From the NCBI GenBank assembly GCA_032164245.1, contig JAVMKO010000003.1, positions 137,009,259 through 137,073,258 of the forward strand: DNA of 64,000 nt, read 5' to 3'. Both the position numbers and the translations under genes were made by a program. Numbering within the stretch: the stretch's first letter is position 1; each line of letters starts with the position of its first letter. This DNA comes from Sternotherus odoratus (Eukaryota; Chordata; Testudines; Kinosternidae). Shown here in pieces: positions 34,945 to 44,101 of this stretch. The notes beneath the pieces are model-generated. The model was not told the DNA's origin and made no database searches. It saw nothing but the letters and a program-made list of their open reading frames with translations.

Positions 34945-35609
34945 AGGGCTTGGTTACACTGGCACTTTATAGCGTGTTAAAGCCTCCAGGAGCGCTATAA
35001 AACTGCCCCCGAACACACTGGCAAGGCAAATTTTGCGCTAAAAGTCTGAGCTTATCGTGCTATTTGTAAACCACCTTTTCGAAAGGAATAAAAGCTTTTG
35101 CGTATTCCCTGTAGTGTGTTATGGCAAGTGTAATCAGTCATTTCACTATAAGGGATCTCTGGCACGCCTCCGAGCCATTTAAGGCAATTAACAAGCCATT
35201 TAAGGCATTTGACGTCTTTGTGTTGTTTTGCAAAGGGAAGGAGGAATGCAGAAGTTCCTTTACAGAATTCCGCTCTTAACTCAAGCAATTAAGCAGTGAA
35301 AATGCTCACCAATGGGGCTGTGTGAGTGAAATTCAGAGCCTGCTACTTTTCTGTAGAGAGAAATCACTGACAGCATGAACTTGTCTCCCTCCATACACGT
35401 TCCCCGTTCCTCCTCACCCCCCTCCTTTGCAAAGCACATTGCACACAGCTGAATGCTGGGATAGCTGCCCATAATGCACCACTCCCTGTGCCGCGGCAGT
35501 TGCAGCAAATGTGGCCACGACGTCCCATCTTATAGCGCTATGGTTACAGTGTGTCCCGTATAGCGCAATAGATAAAAGTGCTATAATCCTTGTAGTGTAA
35601 CCTTACGCT
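34945..35609 (-). mobile_element. TIR MITE related to 29935-30625
   Basis: The left end AGGGCTTGGTTACACTGGCA and right end (reverse complement AGCGTAAGGTTACACTAC) form an inverted terminus. ATAGCTGCCCATAATGCACC and CAAATGTGGCCACG at 35461-35520 are the reverse complement of the 30050-30110 region of the other copy, so this one lies in the opposite orientation. Several AGCGCTATA boxes occur. Non-coding. Confidence 0.7.
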
Positions 35610-36947
35610 CAGAAGTATCCAGATTCTGACTGATATAACATTCTGATGGAGCATGGGGTCACTACGGTCTCAAATATTTTGCCTAGGAATAAACCTTCGG
35701 GCATGTCAATAGCAGGAGAGATTGTTTGCATCCGATGTTATCTAGCCAGTCCTCAAGGCCAACACTATTTTTCAGGGAAGCTGATAGGCTTGCTTCTCTG
35801 ACGGAGCCATGGAAAGCATTGTTCTTCGCTGGCTTTCACCAGCCATGAGGGAACAGATTCCCGGTAATAATACAAATATTTCACAGAGGCTCTTGAGCTT
35901 CTGTGAGTGGCTGTACTTCCCGGAAAAGTTGCAAGTGATAGAGACTGTTAAAAGCTTTAATTAGGAAATCTGATGTCTTTTGGAGGGCATTGTGTGCAAG
36001 TGTAAGTGACAGAAACTTTTTTTTTTCTATTTTTCACAATGTTGATCCCCTGCTAGCCTTTCTGAGCAAACAATGCTGATTAATCAGGGACTCCCTCATC
36101 TTTAAATTCAGAGAACAATCCATTTATCAATCCAGCAGATGGTTCATTATCAAAATTCTGTTTGTCTTTTGGTAGAACTGATATATGCAGGACCCAGTGG
36201 GAGTCCACAAAGAATGAAAATAAGAGATGAATAGACTGATGAACAGACTTTCCCTTTTAATCCTCTGGCTCTTCATAACAGTCATATTTAGAAGTCTAAA
36301 TGCCTCTTTCTTGTGGGGTCAATTCTGCCCTCAGATACAGGTGCCCTGGATCTCACCAAAGCCAATGGGATCTCACCAAAGCCACTTATTCCAAATTTGA
36401 TCCTATGAGCCAAACTATGGCTGGTTCCACATAAGTGTGGTAAAGGAAAGGATTAGGCTAGAAGTTGTTCCTTCCTAGGACCTGAGAGGCATGGGGCAAG
36501 CAGCTAATGTGCTTGGCAGAGCTAGTGGCTCCTGAGGGGGCATTTCTAGATGGGACTAGGGATTGTGGTCCTGCTCTGCGCTTCAAAGGTAAAGCAAGTG
36601 CTGTTTCCTAGCAACACTGAAGGCATTATGCCTTTTAAGGGGCCTGGTGTCTCCAGGTGCTACTACTCAGGCAAGGCACCTCTGCTACCTCCCCGGCACA
36701 GTTCTGCCTCAGAGGAGACATAATTTAGCATTATATGAGGAAACATTCCCACGTGTTCACGATCTCATTTAATCAAATGTCCTGTTTTCAAACAGGGCTT
36801 ACTTGTTTTATTTGCTTATTTGTCTCCCCAACACCTTGACAATCACCGACATTACTGTAGACTATTCAAACCCCGTTGCAGCTCTGACTGCTTAACATTT
36901 CTATATATCAGACCTCCATGGTTTCAAGGTGGACACCCAGAAAATGA
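35610..36947. other. Unrecognised DNA
   Basis: No gene. A short local duplication (TCTCACCAAAGCCA twice, 36353-36366 and 36371-36384) occurs inside an old repeat fragment. Confidence 0.45.
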
Positions 36948-38684
36948 AGAACATAAGAACATAAGAACATAAGAATGGCCATACTGGGTCAGACCAAAGG
37001 TCCATCTAGCCCAGCATCCTGTCTACCAACAGTGGCCAATGCCAGGTGCCCCGGAGTGAGTGAACCTAACAGGTATGATCGAGCGATCTCTCTCCTGCCA
37101 TCCATCACCCCCCTCTGACAGACAGAGGCTAGGGACACCATTCATTACCCATCCCGGCTAATAGCCATTTATGGACTTAGCCTCCATGAATTTATCCAGC
37201 TCTCTTTTAAACCCTGTTATAGTCCTAGCCTTCACAGCCTCCTCAGGTAAGGAGTTCCACAGGTTGACTGTGCGCTGTGTGAAGAAGAACTTCCTTTTAT
37301 TTGTTTTAAACCTGCTGCACGCCAATTTCATTGAATGGCCCCTAGTTCTTCTATTTTGGGAACAAGTAAATAACTTTTCCTTATTCACTTCCTCCACTCC
37401 ACTCATCATTTTATATACCTCTATCATATCCCCCCTTAGTCTCCTCTTTTCCAAGCTAAAAAGTCCTAGCCTCCTTAATCTCTCTTCATATGGGACCCGT
37501 TCCAAACCCCTAATCATTTTAGTTGCCCTTCTCTGAACCTTTTCTAGTGCCAGTATATCCTTTTTGAGATGAGGAGACCACATTTGTACGCAGTATTCAA
37601 GATGTGGGCGCACCATGGATTTGTATAAGGGCAATAAGATATTCTCCGACTTATTCTCTATCCCTTTTTTAATGATTCCTAACATCCTGTTTGCTTTTTT
37701 GACTGCCGCTGCACACTGCGTGGATGCCTTCAGAGAACTATCCACAATGACTCCCAGGTCTTTTTCCTGATTGGTTGTAGCTAAATTAGCCCCCATCATA
37801 TTGTATGTATAGTTGGGGTTATTTTTTCCAATGTGCATTACTTTACATTTATCCACATTAAATTTCATTTGCCATTTTGTTGCCCAATCACTTAGTTTAG
37901 TGAGATCTTTTTGAAGTTCTTCACAGTCTGCTTTGGTCCTTACTACTTTGAGCAGTTTAGTATCATCTGCAAACTTTGCCACATCACTGTTTATCCCTTC
38001 CTCCAAATCATTTATAAATAAGTTGAATAGGATCGGCCCCAGGACTGACCCTTGGGGAACACCACTAGTTACCCCTCTCCATTCTGAAAAAGTTCCATTT
38101 ATCCCTACCCTTTGTTCCCTGTCTTTTAACCAGTTTTCAATCCATGAGAGGATCTTCCCTCTTATCCCATGGCAGCTTAATTTACGTAAGAGCCTTTGGT
38201 GAGGGACCTTGTCAAAGGCTTTCTGGAAATCTAAGTACACTATGTCCACCGGATCCCCCTTGTCCACATGTTTGCTGACCCCTTCAAAGAACTCTAATAG
38301 ATTAGTAAGACACGATTTCCCTTTGCAGAAACCATGTTGACTTTTGCCCAACAATTTATGCTCTTCTATGTGTCTGACAATTTTATTCTTTACTATTGTT
38401 TCAACTAATTTTCCCGGTACGGACGTTAGACTGACTGGTCTGTAATTGCCAGGATCACCTCTAGAGCCCTTTTTAAATATTGGCGTTACATTAGCTATCT
38501 TCCAGTCACTGGGCACAGTAGCCGATTTAAAGGATAGGTTACAAACCCTCGTTAATAGTGCCGCAATTTCACATTTGAGTTCTTTCAGAACTCTTGGGTG
38601 AATGTCATCTGGTCCCGGTGACTTGTTACAGTTAAGTTTATCAATGAGTTCCAGAACCTCCTCTACTGATACACACAACGACAA
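36948..38684 (-). mobile_element. CR1 LINE, 5' truncated, well preserved
   Basis: Minus-strand CR1 copy of about 1.7 kb. The 3' end (left) consists of three GAACATAA-type 8-bp units at 36948-36975, the terminal short repeat typical of CR1. Between it and the ORF2 stop lies a 3' UTR of about 180 bp (AGACCAAAGGTCCATCTAGC, GCATCCTGTCTACCAACAGT). The 5' end stops inside ORF2, as usual for CR1. Little decay suggests a relatively recent insertion. Confidence 0.95.
37158..38684 (-). CDS. CR1 ORF2 reverse-transcriptase fragment, open
   Basis: 508 codons without a stop cover the reverse transcriptase and C-terminal region of CR1 ORF2, the enzyme that copies CR1 RNA into DNA at a nicked target. Visible motifs are NCNKSPGPDDIHP (18-30), PIFKKGSRGDPGNYRPVSLT (68-87), YLDFQKAFDKVPH with the first catalytic Asp (150-162), SGVPQGSVLGPILFNLFIND (207-226) and AKFADDTKLL with the catalytic FADD intact (236-245). 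The C-terminal blocks EKVQRRATKMI and SLEKRRLRGDMIEVYKMM are also present. The N-terminal endonuclease is missing because the copy is truncated; the first codon is TTG at the truncation point, not a real start. The natural stop is present at the 3' side. It is intact enough to suggest a young insertion, but it cannot move by itself. Confidence 0.93.
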   Translation of the reverse strand: MSLCVSVEEVLELIDKLNCNKSPGPDDIHPRVLKELKCEIAALLTRVCNLSFKSATVPSDWKIANVTPIFKKGSRGDPGNYRPVSLTSVPGKLVETIVKNKIVRHIEEHKLLGKSQHGFCKGKSCLTNLLEFFEGVSKHVDKGDPVDIVYLDFQKAFDKVPHQRLLRKLSCHGIRGKILSWIENWLKDREQRVGINGTFSEWRGVTSGVPQGSVLGPILFNLFINDLEEGINSDVAKFADDTKLLKVVRTKADCEELQKDLTKLSDWATKWQMKFNVDKCKVMHIGKNNPNYTYNMMGANLATTNQEKDLGVIVDSSLKASTQCAAAVKKANRMLGIIKKGIENKSENILLPLYKSMVRPHLEYCVQMWSPHLKKDILALEKVQRRATKMIRGLERVPYEERLRRLGLFSLEKRRLRGDMIEVYKMMSGVEEVNKEKLFTCSQNRRTRGHSMKLACSRFKTNKRKFFFTQRTVNLWNSLPEEAVKARTITGFKRELDKFMEAKSINGY

Positions 38685-39072
38685 TTAGTGGGAACCTGTT
38701 ATAAGTTTTGTTAAAGGGACTTGTCCAGCATCACACAGGAACTCTTTGGTGGTGGTGGGGGGGGGGGGGGGGGGACAGAAATCAACTGCTTTAACCATGA
38801 GACCTCCTTTTCTCTTCCTGTAATTCCCTTTTCTCCTTTTCTCTTCCTGTAATTCCCTGCATCACTCATTACATTCCTTCCAACTTCTGCCATAAACAAA
38901 GCTGGGTCCTACAGACAACAGCTTCCTTTTCTATCTAACCCTGATTCATTGCCTGAGCATAGTCTGTCTTGCGCATCGACTAAGGCAGGTTTTCCACATG
39001 TAGTCTATAGGACTAACCTGCTTCCTTGAACATATCTTTTCTTATAGTTTAAGAATTTGGTTTATTGTAATA
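38685..39072. other. Unrecognised DNA with a G run
   Basis: A run of about 20 G bases lies at 38755-38774. A 27-bp unit containing TTTTCTCTTCCTGTAATTCC is duplicated in tandem near 38808-38855. No gene. Confidence 0.5.
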
Positions 39073-39699
39073 TGTTTATAGATTTATATTAAAGTAAGTT
39101 TGGCTGTAATGCAAGAGACCTACAAGCCATATCCTGTATGTTAAGCTAAGGCAAAGTTAGCATATCTATAAAGACCTTCTACCCAGAAAAGTAAAGTTGA
39201 CCTACTTCTTGTTACTGAAATAGACCTTTTATCTAGACCAATAGACAATGGAAGAATGGCGTAGGGTTTTCTTCCAATGTTGTACCCACAGACTTACCAG
39301 GAAGAAGAGGAAGTTACTCACTTTGTTCAGTACTGATGGTTTTTCAAGATGTGTATCCCTATGGGTGCTCCACTTTAGGTGTCTCCAATCAGAGATTTTT
39401 GGTACCAGTGTCCGTTGACCCTACGCATGTGCTCTCCCTCCCTAGCGGTCTGCCTTCAGGCTATTTAGCACTGCACAGGCGAACCTTCCTCCTCCCCTTC
39501 CCCCCCCATACACACACTTCCTTCTCTACCACAAAACCCAATAGAGCAATCTGAAGTAGAGGGGAGGACGACGGGTTGTGGAGCAGCCACAGGGACACAC
39601 ATCTCAGAGAACCATCATTACTGCACTACTTCTTTGAGTAGTGTCCCTTTGGGTGTTCCACTTTAGGTGACTCCCAAGCAGTACCCACCACTGGAGGCT

Positions 39700-40532
39700 G
39701 GGACTTCAGAATGGAGTCTTTTACTACAGAGAGTACTGTGGAATAAAGATGGAAACGGGGCAAATTTTCAGTGATCACATAATGTTCTGCAAAAGTATGG
39801 ACAGAGGCCCAAGTCATTGATAGGGGTATCCCTATGGAACGTGACTGAGGTAGAAATTGATCCCATAGAGTGCATATGGACGGAAGCAAGTTGCACCCTT
39901 GATAAGAGATTAATGCAACTAGAGACCCATTTGTATGGTCTTTGAGGCAATATCACACAGCTTTTGGATTTTTCTGTGGACGAAAGGAAGAGTTATGGCG
40001 ATTTCCTGAAGTTCTTAGTCCTGTCCAGGTAGAATACTTATGTCCTTCTAATATGTAGCATATGCACAATTGTTCCCAGTTGTCACAATATGGTTTTGAG
40101 AGGGGAAAAAAAAACAGGGAGATGGATCTGTTGATTCATATGGAAAGTGAAGAAAAAGTAGGGAGAAAATTGGGATATGGCCTTAGAGTTACTTTGTCTT
40201 TAAAAGAAAAAGGCCGTGAACGATGGGTATGCCATCAGGGCTGCTGTTTCTCCTATCTGCCTACCTGAGGTGATGGCAATTAGAAATGTTGTCATCATGG
40301 ACAGGTGTAAGAGAGAACAAGTTGCCCTGGAGTCAGATGGACGTCTAGTCAAAGCCCTGAGAACTAGGTCAAACTCCCAGACTGGAGTGGGTGGTGTTAC
40401 ATGGGGGAAGAGATTCCCAGTGCCCTTAAAGAATTTACACATTAGTGGGTGAACAAACACCAAGTGGGAAGCCATTTTCGCCATGAGATGTACCTTAAAG
40501 GGAGCTGAGTGAAAGTTTAAAATGTAGTGCAA
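39700..40532 (-). pseudogene. DIRS tyrosine recombinase remnant
   Basis: Minus-strand frames contain TPTPVWEFDLVLRALTRRPS and ATCSLLHLSMMTTFLIAITS followed by GRQIGETAALMA (about 40430-40240). This matches the start of the DIRS recombinase catalytic region, where TSARR.EL carries the first catalytic arginine. Further on, SMTWASVHTFAEHYVI (about 39840-39780) resembles the C-terminal box that carries the active tyrosine. The two pieces lie in different frames and are separated by decayed sequence, so the gene is dead. In the family, this enzyme integrates the circular DNA intermediate. The assignment comes from motif memory. Confidence 0.6.
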
Positions 40533-40932
40533 AACCCTGTACCGGGGTTAGTATGCCACTATAGTTAAGAGAACCTTGGAGAATACCTTGTGTGAAGCAG
40601 CCTGTAGAGATAATGATCCTGTTCCAGAGGTAAGCAGTAGGAAATCTCCTGTACGATGATTGTATTGAGATATGGAAGTAGGCACCCTGTAGGTTCAGGG
40701 CTAGAAAGCAATCTCTTTGCTCTAGTGCTGGTCCTAACTGCTGTGAAGTAAGGTAAGGTGACTTCTGAGTGGCGTGACAGGTGTATAGATGGCAGCTGAT
40801 GCTGTAAGGTATTATTGTACAGGCCCCTGACCAGCTCATCGAAAAGTGCTTATAAGCGGCAGCTTGAGAGGTCACGGACTGGGGTGAAGACTTATCACTT
40901 TCGAGCCCTGGACCTCTTACACTCTGGCTCAT
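40495..40932 (-). pseudogene. DIRS reverse-transcriptase remnant
   Basis: The 145-codon frame contains ALEQRDCFLALNLQGAYFHI followed by SIQSSYRRF. This matches the palm segment DWFAALDLQDAYFHI of DIRS reverse transcriptases, with the catalytic-site D of DLQDAY changed to N (NLQGAY). The YLDD box and RNase H domain do not follow, because the sequence passes directly to recombinase remnants. An internal deletion is therefore likely. Non-functional. Confidence 0.65.
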
Positions 40933-41100
40933 AACAGCACTGAAATGGGGGTATTGAGAAGATTGTGAATTGTGGTGCGGCTGAGAGGTATATCTTCTCT
41001 TCTGTCCTAAGGAGTGTAGTGTGGCCCTAGAATTCTTCAGGATGTCGAGAGAAAAATCTGTCTCCTTCGCAAAGAGTTTGGCACTTCAAAATGTCAGTCT

Positions 41101-41391
41101 CTAGTCCTTTGGGAAATCTAGAGAGGAATAGCCAAAAAAAAACAAAAAAACAAAAACAAAAACATAACCCACCTGAGTATCACTGTCATGGAGACTGGGA
41201 GGGTAGCTGTGACAGCTACGTCCAGTGGTATCTCTAGGACCAGTCTGACTATTAACTGTCCCCTCTGGCTGATCAGTTGCTCGGAAGAGCCTTTGCAGGG
41301 GGAGTCTGCTGGTGGCTTTTTCATCTCTCTCTTCACAACTCAACCCTTTTTGAAGTGAAGGCTCCGGGGATAATCCAGGATCAGCACCCAC
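41101..41391 (-). pseudogene. DIRS gag-like region remnant (tentative)
   Basis: A 96-codon frame with LPLQRLFRATDQPEGTVNSQ lies where gag is expected in a minus-strand DIRS element (between the right inverted end and the RT). No conserved domain can be proven by eye. An A-rich run (41136-41161) interrupts the end. Confidence 0.35.
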
Positions 41392-42112
41392 CAGAGTCCC
41401 CTGGAGGCTGAAGTGTTTTCTCCATAGGGAGCAATTTTTACTTCAGCTCGAAGCTCCCATGAGGCTGCTGCAGTTTTAGGTGTGGCAGGTAAAGCACTTC
41501 TGTGAAGCTCTCCCAGGCACAGTGAGCATCTGGCCATTACAGGAACTGAGTCCTGGCAGGAGAGGCACCGCTGGGAGCTGAGAGCCAGGCAAGTCCCTAG
41601 GCAGGGGGTTATCCTCTAGCAGGAAGGAATGCAGAAGAACGTCCTCTTCACTTTTTTTTTTTTAAATGAAAAATAAAATAAATTATGCATCTACTAGATG
41701 CCTAGGGAGGGGGGAGGAATCCCCCCAGACAGGGCAGGAAACTGAAGTTCTTTTCTCTCTCTCTCTTTTTTTTTTTTTTTAAACAAAGGAATAAAATGAA
41801 GAAACATTGGCTTAATTACTTTTAAGGAGAACAAAAGGGAACAAAACAAATATTACTTATGTTAATGACACAGATAAAGAAGGGACCACTGCTCGTTCAG
41901 TCAGAGGCCAAAGGTGGTAGGCCAAAGGCGGTAGAGAACGAAGTAGGGAGGGTTCGCTCATGTAGTGCTAAATAGCCTCGAGGCAAACCACGAGGGAGGG
42001 AGAGCACAAGCGTGGGCTCAACGGGACACTGCTACCAAAAATCTCCGATTAGAGATGCAGGGGCACACAGACACCTAAAGTGGAGCACCCATAGGGACAC
42101 AACTCAAAGAAG

Positions 42113-42241
42113 AACGAGAAGTACTTGTGGCACCTTAGAGACTAACAAATTTATTTGAGCATAACCTTTCGTGGGCTAGAACCTACATCATGAGATGCAT
42201 AGAATGGAACATACAGTAGGAAGACAGACAGACAGACAGAC

Positions 42242-42284
<43 letters not shown>

Positions 42285-42515
42285 ACACCAATTCAAAGAA
42301 GATAATTAATTAGGATGACCTATTATCATCAGGAGAAAAAAAAACTTTTGCAGTGATAATCAAGATGGCCCCTTTCAGATAGTTGACAAGAAAGTGAGAA
42401 CAACAGTAGGGGGAAACAGAGAGTAACTTAACATGGGGAAACAGATTCAATTTGTGTGATGACCCAGCCACTCCCAGTCTCTATTCAAGCCTAAGTTAAT
42501 GGTATCCAGTTTGCA
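42113..42515 (-). mobile_element. PLE 3' end, reversed, with expanded microsatellite
   Basis: Reverse-complement PLE tail (GTGGCACCTTAGAGACTAAC, ATTTATTTGAGCATAACCTT, TCATGAGATGCATAGAATGG). It continues through the 3' UTR to GTATCCAGTTTGCAAA, which corresponds to the end of the nuclease frame. It is joined to the right end of the DIRS element, so the exact left limit is uncertain by about 10 bp. No coding domain is left. Confidence 0.8.
42222..42282. repeat. (GACA)n(GA)n microsatellite
   Basis: About seven GACA units followed by about 18 GA units, at the position where other PLE copies carry a short CTTT-type tract. Confidence 0.92.
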
Positions 42516-43250
42516 AAACAGGTACACCACAAGGATACTTATGTGCGTATATACTTGTCATTGATACACACACAAATACTAGTCTATGGGATAAGCGTAT
42601 CCTAACATTTTGTGGGTGACAAATGAAATTTGGGCGTAGGAGGAAGGATTTCTGGCACTTGTGACCTATAAAAGAGGTGAGACAGCTCTTTAGAGTACTC
42701 CACTCTATCATTTTGACTTACATTCTATTTGTACTCTCTCTCTCTCCTATCTATTCTATCTATCTTCAATGACTACTATTAGTAGGCTATACTTGTTCTT
42801 AAAGTTTAAGTTTCAAAGGAACTAGGCTAAGCTTGGTTTTCCTAAGTTTTTATTCTTAGTTTATTACGTTTTTAAGCTTAAGTTAGTCAAGTAAACCTTA
42901 AGTTAGTTTTGATAGCTCTTCACATTAGTTTTTTTTCTAAGCATTGCATCCCTCACTCAAGAATTGAGAAACCTGAACTGCAAGGTTAGTCCTGTGTCTC
43001 TTAACCAGGTTTTCAAGGAAGGGTGTGATTATATTAACCAAATCTTTGTTGCATATAATACTATATTACCATATGTATCTTTTGAAAAGAAGTAATGCAA
43101 TTGTAACTTTGTAACTCTGATTATTTTACCATTTACTTACTATTATTGATTTTAATAAAAAGTCTTTAAGGCTATATCTGTCTTAGTGTGAGTTTCCTGT
43201 CACACACCCGAGGATCCTTTGTAAATTCTGTGGAGCCTGATTCGGGACAA

Positions 43251-43571
43251 GAACTTTTATTTTCTGATCAAACAGATTGGCAAGCCTAAACCCATACTAT
43301 TAATAAATAAAAATTACAAATTAAATATTATTGATACACCCTAAAACAGGATACACACAAGGACAACAAAAGGCACATCCCTGCCAAAAAGACAATCCCC
43401 TGTGAAATTTCAAGTCCTTGCACCAAAGCATAAAGATCCTGGATCTTTTCAATTAAGTAGTTATAAGAATGTCTTTAACATGGCAAAACAATGTATGTAT
43501 TTTTGTCTTATTCTTAGAAAAGGCTGAACCATTTTTGCTGAGATTTTTAAAAGTCACCCTTAATTAAGTAG
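43251..43571. other. Unrecognised DNA between two LTR-like elements
   Basis: No retroviral gene motif is visible, so the two LTR-like sequences are not an obvious provirus pair. Confidence 0.45.
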
Positions 43572-43576
43572 ACACT

Positions 43577-44096
43577 TGTAAGGACCGGAAGAAATTGTGA
43601 GGGGAAACCACTAGGGGGCGTAGTTACGCTTCTGAGTCAACGCCAGGAGAGGGCATAATGGTGTTATAACCTTGTTATGTGTGTGTTTGGGAACAAGTTC
43701 CCAGCTGTGTGAGTGTTTACCCCGTCTGTGTAAAAATAAATGCGTGGAAAACTAAATGGGAAAACTAAGGCAGGACTGCGTAATCAACAAGTGCTAAACA
43801 GCGTGTAACCAATTAGCTTGCTGCTTGCTAATAAGATGAGTATGTATGAGAGGCAAATGAGTATGGGTATATCTGTGCTGACACGCCCTTGTTTGTTGGG
43901 CTTCCCTCTTTGGGCTTCTTCTTTAGGTTTCTTTCTGGACATCGCCTGGGTGTGTCAAACATCTTGTATCGCGGCAGTGCTGCCTGGAAGCCCCCAGCAC
44001 AATAATGCCGCACCTTCCAATAAACTCACCACTTTCCAACTAGCCACCTGTGTAAAGCCTCGTTTCTACCGGCAACGAGATAAGCCCCCCGCAACA
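43577..44096 (+). mobile_element. Solo endogenous-retrovirus-type LTR, 5-bp TSD
   Basis: The 520-bp segment begins TGTAAGGACCGG and ends CCGCAACA (TG...CA) with ACACT exactly duplicated at 43572-43576 and 44097-44101. An AATAAA signal lies at 44019-44024, about 70 bp before the end, as in an R-U5 region. CTAGGGGGCG and CCAGGAGAGGGC occur in the U3-like part. No internal gene is next to it, so it is a solo LTR. The 110-codon frame across it is not a gene. Confidence 0.78.
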
Positions 44097-44101
44097 ACAC
44101 T

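Larger units (their letters stand above)
39312..42112 (-). mobile_element. DIRS-type retrotransposon with both inverted ends
   Basis: A 29-bp perfect inverted repeat, containing ATGGGTGCTCCACTTTAGGT in the left copy, pairs 39356-39384 with 42069-42097. The imperfect inverted repeat extends outward to AGTTACTCACTTTG and AACTCAAAGAAGAAC, and inward through GCTATTTAGCACT and AGTGCTAAATAGC. A third partial copy of the end lies at 39630-39680. The interior reads on the minus strand as gag-like, then RT, then tyrosine-recombinase remnants. At 2.8 kb it is about half the normal length, so there are internal deletions. A reversed PLE abuts it on the right. Confidence 0.78.
39073..43250 (+). mobile_element. 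LTR-like sequence split by DIRS and PLE insertions
   Basis: The left part (39073-39306) starts TGTTTATAGATTTATATTAA. The right part (about 42516-43250) contains a TATA box (CCTATAAAAGAGGTG, 42666-42680), CAGCTCTTTAGAGTACTCCA, a CT-rich segment, an AATAAA signal near 43157-43162 (TTTTAATAAAAAGTC) and a possible end GATTCGGGACA near 43240-43250. Together these make a 950-bp candidate retroviral LTR. No 4-6 bp target duplication was found and the LTR identity is inferred from promoter and polyA-signal order only. Confidence 0.42.

Noticed and set aside
37171..37536. 121-codon plus-strand frame
   Set aside because: It is antisense to the CR1 ORF2 remnant.
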